A stretch of 64,000 nt of DNA from contig NZ_CAXQBR010000001.1 of the NCBI RefSeq assembly GCF_964222135.1, positions 1 to 64,000 of the forward strand. Reading direction: 5' to 3'. Below, piece after piece: positions 50,871 to 60,059 of the stretch (the first letter of the stretch is position 1; every line of letters starts with the position of its first letter). The notes beneath the pieces are model-generated. The model was not told the origin of the DNA. It saw only the letters and a program-made list of their open reading frames with translations, and did not search any database. The translations under genes and the position numbers were made by a program. Source of the stretch: Euzebya sp. (GTDB lineage: Bacteria; Actinomycetota; Nitriliruptoria; Euzebyales; Euzebyaceae).

Positions 50871-52715
50871 TCAGTCGACGAGGAGCGGCTGGTGGGCCAC
50901 GCGCACCGCGACGCCGTGCGCCGCCTCCACCGCGGCCACGGCGTCGGTCAGCGCCGCCTCCGCGGGCACCTCGGCCGTGCGGATCGTGACCGTGACCGCC
51001 TCGCTGCGCCGGGAGCCCTCGACGGCGACCACCTCGACCCCGCCGAGGGCCTCGGACACGTCCCGGCCGATCCCGGTGAGGTCCGGTCCGCGGCTGGCGA
51101 GGCCGAAGGTCGCGAGCGCCAGCATCACGATCCCCATCACGGGCGCGGTCAACCTGACGTAGCGGGTCCGCCGGCGCCCCGTCGGCTCGAGCCGGACGCC
51201 GAGCCACAGCAGGACGCCCGCCGCCGCGACCGCGATGAACGTGATGTTGGTGACGAACAGCAGACCGGAGCCGATCGCCAGCTGCACGTCGAGGGTCAGC
51301 GCCAGGCCGAACACGCAGATCGGGGGCACGAGGGCCGCGGCGATGGCGACGCCGGCCAGCGCGGCGGGGATGCCCCGTCGTGCGCTCGCGTACCCCCCGA
51401 TGACCCCCGACGCCGCGGCGACCCCCGCGTCGAGGATCGACGGCGACCCCCGGCTGAGCATCTCCTGGGTCGCCGCGTCCGGCCCGGCGAGCACGCCGAT
51501 GACCGCGGCGGTCAACGCCACCAGCACCGACCCGAGCGCGCTCGTCGCCGCCGCCCGCCTGAGGGTCCGGACGTCGCCGTCGACCATCGCGGTGCCGAAC
51601 GCCACGAGCGGGCTGATGAGCGGCGCCACGAGCATCGCGCCGATGATCACCGCCGCGGAGTCGAGCAGCAGGCCGAGGGTGGCCAGCATCGCCGAGACGA
51701 CCGACAGCACCACGAAGTCGGTGCTCGCGATCGCGTCCAGCCGGGCGTGCCAGACGAGCGACTGCTCCTCCGCCTCGGTCAGCCGTGGGCGCAGGTGCCG
51801 CACGACCCGCCGGACCGCCTCCTCGGGACCGGACAGCCGCTGCGGGCGGGAGATCGCCAGCACCGGCCCGCGCAGCGCGTCGAGCGTCCGCCTGGTCGTG
51901 CGCCCGAGCCGGCTCCCGGTCAGGTCCGACGTCGTGTGGAACCCGACCACCGCCAGGTGGCTCGGCGGCACGGCCTCGCACAACCCCTCGGCCGCGGTGG
52001 TGGCCTGCACCACGCGGCGACGGCACCGCTCCTCGCCGTCGAGGCCGCGCAGCGCGGAGTCGAGGGTGCGCGCCGCGGTGTCGTCGTCCTCACCGCGCGG
52101 CTGGACGTGGATTGCCGCGGCCGGCAGGGTCAGGCCCTCGGCGAGGATCATGCCCGTCCGCGCCGCGACCCGCGCGTCGGCGGAGCCGTCCACGCCGATG
52201 GTGATGCCCTCGATGGACTCGAGCCCCCGGCCGTGCAGGCCCCGGCGGTACACCAGCACGTCGCCGGCGGCGGCGGCGATCCCCGGCTCGGTGATCCCGC
52301 CGATCGCCACCCCGCCCGGCGTCGGCGCCTGGACGCCCAGCACGACGAGGTCGGCGCGCTCCTCCCGAGCGGTGTCGAGGATCCCGCGGGCGATGCTCGA
52401 CGCCGGACGGGTCACCACCTCGAGCGCGGTCCGGCCGTCGCGTGCACGGGCCGTGTCGACGATGGCCTCGACCGCCTCGGTCCGGTCGAGGTTCGCCTCG
52501 GCGTCCGCGTCGCCGAGGACCACGACCAGGGCGATGACCCGTCCCCCGTCGCGGCGGACGAGGGCGCGGGCGAGCGCCAGCAGCTCCACGGCCGTGTCGG
52601 GGTTGGCGATCGGGACGACCACGGTGTGGGCGTGGTCGGGGACAGGCTGCAGCGCCTGGTCGGGCTCCTCGGGCAGGGGCCGGTCCGGCGCGGGCAGGTC
52701 GGGCGAGGCGCTCAC
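50871..52715 (-). CDS. Tandem UspA / DUF389 membrane protein
   Basis: 614 residues from GTG 52715. Two universal-stress-protein domains (HTVVVPIANPDTAVELLALA ... VVLGVQAPTPGGVAIGGITE and TIGVDGSADARVAARTG ... LAVVGFHTTSDLTGSRLGRT) precede a DUF389 membrane domain of about six helices (VVLSVVSAMLATLGLLLDSA, VIIGAMLVAPLISPLVAFG, GVAIAAALVPPICVFGLAL). Related TIGR00341 proteins are unexplained membrane proteins; the UspA part suggests nucleotide sensing. CATAGT 6 bases before the GTG supports this start and a leaderless mRNA. Confidence 0.9.
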   Translation of the reverse strand: MSASPDLPAPDRPLPEEPDQALQPVPDHAHTVVVPIANPDTAVELLALARALVRRDGGRVIALVVVLGDADAEANLDRTEAVEAIVDTARARDGRTALEVVTRPASSIARGILDTAREERADLVVLGVQAPTPGGVAIGGITEPGIAAAAGDVLVYRRGLHGRGLESIEGITIGVDGSADARVAARTGMILAEGLTLPAAAIHVQPRGEDDDTAARTLDSALRGLDGEERCRRRVVQATTAAEGLCEAVPPSHLAVVGFHTTSDLTGSRLGRTTRRTLDALRGPVLAISRPQRLSGPEEAVRRVVRHLRPRLTEAEEQSLVWHARLDAIASTDFVVLSVVSAMLATLGLLLDSAAVIIGAMLVAPLISPLVAFGTAMVDGDVRTLRRAAATSALGSVLVALTAAVIGVLAGPDAATQEMLSRGSPSILDAGVAAASGVIGGYASARRGIPAALAGVAIAAALVPPICVFGLALTLDVQLAIGSGLLFVTNITFIAVAAAGVLLWLGVRLEPTGRRRTRYVRLTAPVMGIVMLALATFGLASRGPDLTGIGRDVSEALGGVEVVAVEGSRRSEAVTVTIRTAEVPAEAALTDAVAAVEAAHGVAVRVAHQPLLVD

Positions 52716-52721
52716 CCGGCG

Positions 52722-52727
52722 ACTATG
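52722..52727 (-). promoter_or_regulatory. Putative -10 box of the UspA-DUF389 gene (leaderless)
   Basis: CATAGT on the minus strand, 6 bases before GTG 52715. This spacing decides between GTG 52715 and GTG 52751. Confidence 0.4.
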
Positions 52728-52884
52728 GCCGCTCCGCGCACCCGACGCCACACCACGTCGCGGGGCGCGTCGACGGCGGGATGCGACCCTCCACGGTCTG
52801 ACCGCTCAGACCGGACGCCGAGCCGCCGATCGAACCCGGTGAGGACGCAGTCGATGACGAGGACGTGGAGGGGTTGACACACCG

Positions 52885-54117
52885 ATGACCGGAGTTCGGC
52901 AGGGGCCGGGGGCCTCGGCCGTCGGCGCGGACATCCGCGTCGGCCGCCAGCCGATCCTCGACCGCTGCGGACGGGTCGTGGGCTACGAGCTGCTCTACCG
53001 GCCCGCCGAGGCCGACCTCACCTGGGACGGCGACCGCGCGTCCTCGGTGACCATGCTCAACACCTTCTTCGACCTCGGGCTCGAGCGCCTGGTCGGCAAG
53101 CGGCTCGCGTTCGTCAACCTCACGCGCCGGTTCCTGGTGGAGCCGTTGATCCCGTTCGACCGCGACCAGGTCGTGCTCGAGGTGCTCGAGGACGTCGAGG
53201 TCGACGACGAGCTCATCGCAGCCGTCCGCCGACTGGCCCGGGACGGCTACACCCTCGCCCTCGACGACTACACCTTCGACCCCCGCTGGGATCCGCTGCT
53301 GGGGTACGTCAAGATCCTGAAGGTCGACCTCCAGGCGGTGGACCTCGACACCATCGCGCGCGAGCTGCCCCGCCACCGGCGGCCGGGTGTCACGCTCGTG
53401 GCTGAGAAGGTCGAGACCCCCGAGCAGCACCTGCGTGCCCGTGCTCTCGGCTTCCACCTCTTCCAGGGCTACCACTACGCCCGCCCCCACGTCGTCGAGG
53501 GCCGTCGGGTGCCGGGCGACCGGATGCGCACCCTCCGGTTGATCAGCCGCCTCAACGACCCCGCCGTGGACCTCGAGGACATGATCGACGTCATCGCCGG
53601 CGACCCCGGGCTGTCCACCAGCGTCCTCCGGTTCGTCAACTCCGCCGCCGTCGGCCTGCGCAACCGGGTCGACTCGATCCGCGCCGCGGTGATCTACGTC
53701 GGGCTGGACCGCATCCGGTCCTGGGCCAGCCTGCTCGCCATGTCCGGCGTGGCGGGCAAGTCCCTCGAGCTGGTCAACACCGCGCTGGTGCGTGCCCACA
53801 TGTGCGAGCTCCTGGCCGAGGACCACCCCGGGGCCTCCCCCCACGCCGCCTACACCGTCGGGCTCCTCAGCATCCTCGACGCGCTCGTCGACCTACCGAT
53901 GCCGGCGGTGCTGGCCCAGCTGCCGCTGCCCGAGGACCTGTCCCGCGCGATCGGCCGCCGCGAGGGGGTCCTCGGCGACCTGCTCGCCTGCGCGATCGCC
54001 GTCGAGGAGGACCGCTGGGCGGAGTGCGAGGCCCGCGGGCTCGAGCCCGACGACGTGCTCCGCGCCTTCCTGTCCTCGACCGAGCGCGCCTTCGAGGGCC
54101 TCGCCCGCGTCGCCTGA
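52885..54117 (+). CDS. EAL-HDOD signalling protein with largely intact EAL site
   Basis: 410 residues. The EAL part keeps most catalytic positions: GYELLYRP (E), LAFVNLTRRFL (N), VVLEVLEDV (E), LALDDYTFD (DD), VKILKVDLQ (K), AEKVETPEQ (E), FQGYHYARP (Q). The HDOD part is typical (STSVLRFVNSAAVGLRNRVD). It could therefore bind or hydrolyse c-di-GMP, unlike its paralog at 33074. No GGDEF protein is in the window. Confidence 0.92.
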   Translation: MTGVRQGPGASAVGADIRVGRQPILDRCGRVVGYELLYRPAEADLTWDGDRASSVTMLNTFFDLGLERLVGKRLAFVNLTRRFLVEPLIPFDRDQVVLEVLEDVEVDDELIAAVRRLARDGYTLALDDYTFDPRWDPLLGYVKILKVDLQAVDLDTIARELPRHRRPGVTLVAEKVETPEQHLRARALGFHLFQGYHYARPHVVEGRRVPGDRMRTLRLISRLNDPAVDLEDMIDVIAGDPGLSTSVLRFVNSAAVGLRNRVDSIRAAVIYVGLDRIRSWASLLAMSGVAGKSLELVNTALVRAHMCELLAEDHPGASPHAAYTVGLLSILDALVDLPMPAVLAQLPLPEDLSRAIGRREGVLGDLLACAIAVEEDRWAECEARGLEPDDVLRAFLSSTERAFEGLARVA

Positions 54118-54138
54118 TCGCGCGCGGGAGCGCCGCGG

Positions 54139-54212
54139 TGAGGGCGGTGGGGTTCGAACCCACACTGAACCGATTTTAAGTCGGATGCCTCTGCCAGTTG
54201 GGCCACGCCCCC
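54139..54212 (-). tRNA. tRNA with UAA anticodon (Leu codon UUA), short variable region
   Basis: 74 nt: acceptor GGGGGCG/CGCCCTC, D arm GCCC-AACTGGCAG-AGGC, anticodon arm TCCGA-CTTAAAA-TCGGT, variable TCAGT, T arm GTGGG-TTCGAAC-CCCAC, discriminator A; CCA not encoded. The anticodon TAA and flanking A37-A38 indicate tRNA-Leu(UUA). Bacterial tRNA-Leu normally has a long variable arm (class II); here it is 5 nt, and T27-T43 does not pair. It may be an unusual Leu tRNA or a non-functional gene. Confidence 0.72.
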
Positions 54213-54213
54213 T

Positions 54214-54230
54214 CGACACCTGCAGTGTCG
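54214..54230. repeat. Inverted repeat upstream of the UAA tRNA
   Basis: CGACAC-CTGCA-GTGTCG, a 6-bp dyad with 5-base spacer, two bases from the tRNA 5' end. It may be a processing hairpin or an operator. Confidence 0.5.
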
Positions 54231-54252
54231 CACGGCCCGGACCGGCGGTGGC

Positions 54253-55173
54253 TCAGACGTCGGAGAGCACCGAGGCGAGGATCGTGTCAGCCGCCGCCCG
54301 GCGCTGCGGGGTCGGGATCGGCGAGCGCCGGTCGCCGAGGTGGCGTGCGACGTAGCGATCGACCACGGCCACGCCGGTCCCGTCGTCGTCGGCGTCCAGG
54401 CGGTGGGCGGCGTGGACCACCAGGGCGACGGCGGCGCAGACGTGGCCGAGGTGCAGCGCGTAGGTCCGCATGCCGGTCTCCACATCGGCGACGTCGACCT
54501 CCGCGAAGGCCTCCGCGGCGTCGATCAGGACGCGGATCTGGTCGGTCAGCAGGTGGACGGTGTCCGCCAGCGCCGGTCGGTCGATCCCGGCCATCTGCTC
54601 TGCCGCGTCAGCCAGGACGGCGGACAGCGCGCCCTCGTCCACCGCGGCGCGCAGCAGCTCGAGCGCGAGGTCGTCGGGACCGCCCCCGTCGACCGCCCCG
54701 CCGACGGCAAGAGCGACCGCGTCGGCCACGAGCCCGGATCCGCTGGGATCACCGGCGAGGGACGTGACCGCCTCCACCGCCGCGGCGACCGCCGCGGTCG
54801 TCGCGGTGAGCGTCACGACCGGGACCAGGCCGCGGAGCGCCAGCGACCCCTCCACCCCGGCCGCGCCGCGGGCCACCTCGTCGGCGAGGGCGGCGGCGCG
54901 GGCGGTGCCGGCTGCGCTGGCCTCGAGCTCGACGCACAGGTCAGCAAGGGCGTCACGGCGGAGCGGCCGGTCGAGGGGGCGGGCGCCGACCACCCCCCGT
55001 CGTGCGGCCGCCAGCGCGAGGGTCAGGCCGTGCGCCTGTGCCCGGCAGGCCGCGACCGCGCGGCCCAACCCGCTTCCCCGCGCATCCCCGGTGGGCGTCC
55101 CCGGTTCGGCCAGCCCGATCTGCTCCAGGTGGCGGCGCAGGATCAGGTCGGCGGTGACCGGGGTGGGATCCAC
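54253..55173 (-). CDS. Orphan acyl-CoA-dehydrogenase-like C-terminal domain protein
   Basis: 306 residues from GTG 55173. ALADLCVELEASAAGTARAA and the following helices, then LVPVVTLTATTAAVAAAVEA and DDLALELLRAAVDEGALSAV, recall the C-terminal region of AidB-like acyl-CoA dehydrogenases (LaDl.leseA, then wEGt.nV.aLdllRa). HLGHVCAAVALVVHAAHRLD is like the last helix of that family. The FAD/acyl-CoA N-terminal half and catalytic base are missing. It is likely a scaffold or a remnant; codon use is still normal. TACCCT lies 7 bases before the GTG. Confidence 0.55.
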   Translation of the reverse strand: MDPTPVTADLILRRHLEQIGLAEPGTPTGDARGSGLGRAVAACRAQAHGLTLALAAARRGVVGARPLDRPLRRDALADLCVELEASAAGTARAAALADEVARGAAGVEGSLALRGLVPVVTLTATTAAVAAAVEAVTSLAGDPSGSGLVADAVALAVGGAVDGGGPDDLALELLRAAVDEGALSAVLADAAEQMAGIDRPALADTVHLLTDQIRVLIDAAEAFAEVDVADVETGMRTYALHLGHVCAAVALVVHAAHRLDADDDGTGVAVVDRYVARHLGDRRSPIPTPQRRAAADTILASVLSDV

Positions 55174-55180
55174 CCGATCG

Positions 55181-55186
55181 AGGGTA
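55181..55186 (-). promoter_or_regulatory. Putative -10 box of the orphan ACAD-like gene (leaderless)
   Basis: TACCCT on the minus strand, 7 bases before GTG 55173. Just beyond it, TATGGT at 55191-55196 on the plus strand may be the -10 of the NYN-LOTUS gene. Confidence 0.45.
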
Positions 55187-55244
55187 CGCGTATGGTTGCC
55201 GCCGACCGCAACGTCCGACTGCCCCAGAGGAGCATCGACCGACC

Positions 55245-56363
55245 ATGACGACCGACGAGGAGCGCATCGCGCTATTCCTCGACTACGAGAACCTGGCCAT
55301 CGGCGCGCGCGAGGACCTGCGCGGGATGCAGTTCGCACTCCGCCCCCTCGCCGACGCGCTGGCCGAGCGGGGGCGGGTGGTGGTCCGCCGCGCCTACGCC
55401 GACTGGTCGTACTTCGACGACGACCGGCGCATGTTGACCAAGGAGAACGTGGAGCTCATCGAGATCCCCCAGCGGATGGGTGCGGTCCGCAAGAACGCCG
55501 CGGACATCAAGATGGCCGTGGACGCGGTCGAGCTCGTCTTCGAGCGCGACTACATCACCACCTTCGTGATCTGCACCGGCGACAGCGACTTCACACCCCT
55601 GGTCAACAAGCTGCGGGAGCTGAACAAGCGGGTGATCGGCGTCGGCCTCGAGGCCTCGACGTCCAACCTGCTGCCACCGGCGTGCGACGAGTTCCTCTTC
55701 TACGAGCGGATCGAGGGCGTCGACCTGCCGCGCAAGAAGAAGAAGGGCGGCGGCGGCCGCGGCCGCGGCGGGGGCGGTGGTCGGCCCAGCGGCGGCGACA
55801 GCCGTCGGGAACCGGCGAAGGACGCGACCCCTCCACCCCCTCCGCCGCCGGAGGAGGACGACGAGCCGACCGAGGACGTCGACCGCGACACCGACATCGG
55901 CAAGCTCGTCACCCAGACCCTGTCGGGTCTGCAGCGCAGCGCCGACGGGGTCGTGCTCGCGTCCGGGTTGAAGCGGGCGATGATCCGGAAGGACCCCACG
56001 TTCAACGAGGCCGACTTCGGCTTCCGCGGGTTCGGTGAGATGCTCCGCGACCTCGAGTCGAAGGGCGTCGTCGAGCTGAGCGTCGGGCCGGCCAAGGGCG
56101 ACCCCGAGGTCAGCTTCCCCGAGGCGTCGAAGAACGAGGAGGACGCGTTCGCGCTGCTGCGGCGCACCGTCGAGGCGCACGCGCCCACGCCGCTGTCGGG
56201 GCTGAAGGACAAGCTCCGCGCCGTCCAGCCCGACTTCAGCGAGAAGCGGTTCGGCTTCGGCGGCTTCCTGCAGTTCTGCAAGGCCGCGCGGACGCGGGAC
56301 ATCATCTCGATGGAGTGGGACGACGAGGTCGACGACTACGTCCTAGCCATCCCGTCGGCCTAG
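55245..56363 (+). CDS. NYN-domain protein with two OST-HTH/LOTUS domains
   Basis: 372 residues. The NYN (PIN-like) nuclease domain keeps its acidic residues: ALFLDYENLAIGA, KNAADIKMAVDAVEL, CTGDSDFTPLVNKLRE. A Lys/Arg/Gly-rich linker (RKKKKGGGGRGRGGGGG, about residues 162-180) and a Pro/acidic spacer lead to two OST-HTH (LOTUS) domains at about 222-290 and 300-370 (ADFGFRGFGEMLRDLESKGV and EKRFGFGGFLQFCKAARTRD). LabA/DUF88 proteins with LOTUS domains bind RNA (G-quadruplexes in eukaryotes). It is likely an RNA endonuclease or regulator. GAGGAG precedes the ATG. Confidence 0.92.
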   Translation: MTTDEERIALFLDYENLAIGAREDLRGMQFALRPLADALAERGRVVVRRAYADWSYFDDDRRMLTKENVELIEIPQRMGAVRKNAADIKMAVDAVELVFERDYITTFVICTGDSDFTPLVNKLRELNKRVIGVGLEASTSNLLPPACDEFLFYERIEGVDLPRKKKKGGGGRGRGGGGGRPSGGDSRREPAKDATPPPPPPPEEDDEPTEDVDRDTDIGKLVTQTLSGLQRSADGVVLASGLKRAMIRKDPTFNEADFGFRGFGEMLRDLESKGVVELSVGPAKGDPEVSFPEASKNEEDAFALLRRTVEAHAPTPLSGLKDKLRAVQPDFSEKRFGFGGFLQFCKAARTRDIISMEWDDEVDDYVLAIPSA

Positions 56364-56407
56364 TCGTACCCTCCACCAGCCCACGACGGACAGGGAGTCG
56401 AGCCGAG

Positions 56408-57046
56408 GTGACCGAGACGATCCGTGTGGTGATCGTCGATGACCACTCGCTGGTGCGGGAGGGGCTCCAGAGCCTCCTCGGCCAGTACGAGGACATCGAC
56501 GTGGTCGGGGAGGCCAGCACCGTGGAGGAGGCCGTCGCCGTGGTCGGCGAGTCCGAGCCGGACCTGGTCCTGCTCGACCTGCGGCTCGGGGACGAGGAGG
56601 GGGTGGAGGTCGCTCGGCGCCTCCGCGCCTCCGGATCCACCGTGACCATCATGATGCTCAGCGTCCACGACACCTCCCGCAACCTGCGCGAGGCGCTGGC
56701 GGCCGGCGCCGACGGCTACCTGCTGAAGAGCGTGGCCGGGGCCGACCTGGCCGCCGGCATCCGGTCCGCCGTCGCCGGTGAGACCGTCATCGGCCAGGAG
56801 TTCGTCCCCAAGCTGCTGGAGGACGCCCAGCGCGGCGTCCCCATGGGCCGACCGGACGTGACCACCCGCGAGCAGGAGGTCCTCGAGCTGGTCGCGGAGG
56901 GCATGGGCAACCGCCAGATCGCCGAGCAGCTCGGCATCAGCGCGCGGACCGCGCAGAAGCACCTCGAGAACCTGTTCAAGAAGTTCGAGGTGCACGACCG
57001 CACCGAGCTCGTGGCCCACGCGTTCCGGCGCGGTCTCCTCGGCTGA
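56408..57046 (+). CDS. NarL/LuxR-family response regulator
   Basis: 212 residues from GTG 56408. Receiver domain: VVIVDDHSLVREGLQSLLGQ, phospho-Asp in LVLLDLRLGDEEGVEVARRL, Lys in YLLKSVAGADL. C-terminal LuxR HTH: TTREQEVLELVAEGMGNRQI, AEQLGISARTAQKHLENLFK. No histidine kinase is adjacent, so it is an orphan. It lies 110 bases before glnB on the same strand but a glnB promoter intervenes. Confidence 0.94.
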   Translation: MTETIRVVIVDDHSLVREGLQSLLGQYEDIDVVGEASTVEEAVAVVGESEPDLVLLDLRLGDEEGVEVARRLRASGSTVTIMMLSVHDTSRNLREALAAGADGYLLKSVAGADLAAGIRSAVAGETVIGQEFVPKLLEDAQRGVPMGRPDVTTREQEVLELVAEGMGNRQIAEQLGISARTAQKHLENLFKKFEVHDRTELVAHAFRRGLLG

Positions 57047-57050
57047 GGCT

Positions 57051-57066
57051 GTAACCAGTCGGAAAC
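57051..57066 (+). promoter_or_regulatory. GlnR-like binding box upstream of glnB
   Basis: GTAAC, six bases, GAAAC: an exact match to the actinobacterial GlnR half-site pattern (gTnAc-n6-GaAAc). A second, weaker site GTAAC-n6-CTGAC is at 57084-57099. The box is just upstream of the -35, as for activated nitrogen genes. GlnR control of glnB-glnD is inferred; no glnR gene is in the window. Confidence 0.65.
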
Positions 57067-57076
57067 GGCGTGCGCA

Positions 57077-57495
<419 letters not shown>

Positions 57496-57500
57496 GCGGG

Positions 57501-60002
57501 GTGCTCCCCGACCTCGACGTCGACGCGGTCGACGCGCGGCCGGGACGGCCGTGGGCGCTCGAGTGGACCGCGCGGGTCGACCGGTCCCTCCAGCAGCACC
57601 TGGCGCGGTTCCAGGCGTCGTCGCGGCGGGTGTCCGGCGGCGTGGCGGTCGTCGCCCTCGGGTCCTACGCCCGGCGGTCGCTGTGCCCGCGGTCCGACAT
57701 CGACCTCCTCCTGCTGCACGACGGCTGGGCGAGCCTGGACCTCGAGGCCCTGGTCCAGGCCCTCTGCTACCCGTTGTGGGACGCGGGACTGTCCGTCGGG
57801 CACGCGGTGCGGACGACCAAGGAGGCGATCCGCTCCACCGGTGACCGGATCGACACCGCCACCGCGCTGACCGACCGCCGCCTCGTCGCCGGGTCCGTCG
57901 GGATGGCCGACGACCTGTCCGCCCGGGTGACGCGGTGGCTGCGCCGCAGCGGGGGCGCGTTCGCCGAGGAGATCGTCGCCGCCGACGCCGAGCGGCACCG
58001 CCGCCACGGCGGATCACCCGGCGCGCTCGAGCCGGACCTGAAGGACGGCACCGGTGGGCTGCGCGACCTCCACTCGCTGCGCTGGGCCGGGGCGATCCTG
58101 CTCGGGGAGGCCGGACTCGACCCGCTGGTCGGCGCCCGCTACCTGGGGGCGGAGGACCGGGCCCTGCTCGCCGACGCGGGGGAGCGGCTGCTCGCGGCGC
58201 GCTGCGCCCTGCACCTCGTCGGCGGACGCGGCGTGCGGAACACGCTGCGCCTGGACCTCCAGGACGAGGCCGCGACGGCCCTCGGGATGGCCGACGGCGA
58301 CGAGCTGCTCCGCGACGTCGGCCTGGCCACCCGCACGATCGCCCACCTCCACGCCCGGACCTGGCCGGTCATGCTGGCGGACGCGACGCGGGGCCGGCGC
58401 CGACGGCGGCCCCTGCCCGAACCCGTCGGCCACGGGCTGGTGCTGGTCGACGGCCTCGTCGAGGTCGCCGCCGACGCCCACCTGGCGGGCGACCCCTCCC
58501 TCGGCATGCGGGCGGGGGCCGCCGCCGCGGCCAACGGGACGGTCCTCGGCCGCCGCAGCGCCATGCGGCTGCGCCGCGAGGTCGAGGGGGTCGGGTCGCT
58601 GCCGTGGGACGACGCGACCCGCGACGCGTTCGTGTCGGTGCTGCGGGCCGGCCGGGGTGGGATGGCCGCGATGGGCGACGCCGACTACCTCGGGCTGTGG
58701 GACGCCTACCTGCCCGAGTGGCAGCGCGTCCGCGGCCGCCCCCAGCGCAACCCGCTGCACACCTACGACCTCGACACCCACGCGATGCACGCCGCCGCCT
58801 GGCTCGCCGACGTGGCCGACGGCCGCATCGACGCCGCCCACGCCGACATCTACGCCGCCATGGAGGACCCCGACGGCCTGGTCCTCGGCACCTGGCTCCA
58901 CGACGTGGGCAAGGCCTGGCCCGGCGACCACTCGGTGGCGGGGGAGACCGTCGGCCGCGAGTGGGCCCTCCACATGGGGTGCAGCACCGAGCGCGCCGAC
59001 CGGATCGCGCGGCTGATCCGCCACCACCTGGTCCTCCCCGACGTGGCGACCCAACGCGACATCGAGGACCCCGCCGAGGTCGAGCGGGTCGCGATCCGGA
59101 TCGGCGACGTGGAGACCCTCGACGGGCTCTACCTGCTCAGCTTCGCCGACAGCCGGGCGACAGGTCCCCCGGCCTGGTCGGAGTGGAAGGACCTGCTGAT
59201 CCGGCGGCTCTACGAGCGCGCTCGGGCCCTCCTGCAGGGTGACGTCGGCATCCTCGACCGCCCCACCGCGCCGGATGTCATCATCCGTGCCGCCGTGGCC
59301 GCGGGCGGGGACGAGGGGCGGTTGCGGTCCGTCGCCGAGGGGCTGCCGTCGCGGTACGTCCGCGACGCGAGCCCCGAGCAGCTCGCCGTCCACACGCGGC
59401 TGATGGCGACCTGCGGCGACGGTCTGGCCGCCGACGTGCGCCCCGGTCCGGTCCCGTCGACCGAGCTGGTGTCCATCGCCGCGCCGGACCGCCACGCGCT
59501 CTTCGCCGACCTGGTCGGCGTGCTCGCCGCCTACCGGATCGAGGTGCTGAAGGCCCGGGTGTTCACCCACACCGGCGGGGCGGCGCTCGACTGGTTCGTC
59601 GTGACCGCGCCCGACCAGGTCGACTGGGCGGCGGTGACGGCGGACCTCGACGCCGCGGCCCGAGGTCGCCTCGACGTCGCGCAGGCGGTCGAACGGCGCG
59701 AGCGGGCCCGCGACGCCCGGCCGCCGGCGCTGGCCGAGCCCGTCGCCGTCCGGGTGCGGATCTCGGTCGAGGGGGCGACCACGCGCGTCGACGTCCACGG
59801 GCCCGCCAGCCCCGGGGCGCTGTTCCGGGTCTCCCGGGTGCTGAGCGACCTCGGGACCGAGCTGCTCGGCGCGCTCGTCGCCACGCTCGGCCCCGAGGTG
59901 CGGGACACCTTCTTCGTCGCCGGCGAGGTCCCCTCCCTCCCCGAGCTGCAGGCCGCCCTCGAGCCCGCGCTGCTCGACAGCCCCGCCGTCGCGTCGCCGT
60001 AG
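57501..60002 (+). CDS. glnD: PII nucleotidyltransferase / uridylyl-removing enzyme GlnD
   Basis: 833 residues from GTG 57501. The nucleotidyltransferase motif is VVALGSYARRSLCPRSDIDL; KDGTGGLRDLHSLRWAGA follows. The HD domain (TYDLDTHAMHAAAWL, LGTWLHDVGKAWPGDHSVAG) has the metal residues. Two C-terminal ACT domains (SIAAPDRHALFADLVGVLAA and VDVHGPASPGALFRVSRVLS) bind glutamine. It modifies PII in nitrogen limitation. It is coupled to glnB and shares the GlnR-like control. Confidence 0.96.
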   Translation: MLPDLDVDAVDARPGRPWALEWTARVDRSLQQHLARFQASSRRVSGGVAVVALGSYARRSLCPRSDIDLLLLHDGWASLDLEALVQALCYPLWDAGLSVGHAVRTTKEAIRSTGDRIDTATALTDRRLVAGSVGMADDLSARVTRWLRRSGGAFAEEIVAADAERHRRHGGSPGALEPDLKDGTGGLRDLHSLRWAGAILLGEAGLDPLVGARYLGAEDRALLADAGERLLAARCALHLVGGRGVRNTLRLDLQDEAATALGMADGDELLRDVGLATRTIAHLHARTWPVMLADATRGRRRRRPLPEPVGHGLVLVDGLVEVAADAHLAGDPSLGMRAGAAAAANGTVLGRRSAMRLRREVEGVGSLPWDDATRDAFVSVLRAGRGGMAAMGDADYLGLWDAYLPEWQRVRGRPQRNPLHTYDLDTHAMHAAAWLADVADGRIDAAHADIYAAMEDPDGLVLGTWLHDVGKAWPGDHSVAGETVGREWALHMGCSTERADRIARLIRHHLVLPDVATQRDIEDPAEVERVAIRIGDVETLDGLYLLSFADSRATGPPAWSEWKDLLIRRLYERARALLQGDVGILDRPTAPDVIIRAAVAAGGDEGRLRSVAEGLPSRYVRDASPEQLAVHTRLMATCGDGLAADVRPGPVPSTELVSIAAPDRHALFADLVGVLAAYRIEVLKARVFTHTGGAALDWFVVTAPDQVDWAAVTADLDAAARGRLDVAQAVERRERARDARPPALAEPVAVRVRISVEGATTRVDVHGPASPGALFRVSRVLSDLGTELLGALVATLGPEVRDTFFVAGEVPSLPELQAALEPALLDSPAVASP

Positions 60003-60016
60003 GCCCGCGTCGGCAC

Positions 60017-60058
60017 GCCGGCACGCCGGGGGTGCACGCCGGCACGCCGGGGGTGCAC
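60017..60058. repeat. 21-bp tandem repeat after glnD
   Basis: Two identical contiguous copies (60017-60037, 60038-60058) of a unit beginning GCCGGCACGCC and ending GGGGGTGCAC. It leads directly into the palindromic repeat at 60060. Confidence 0.9.
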
Positions 60059-60059
60059 G

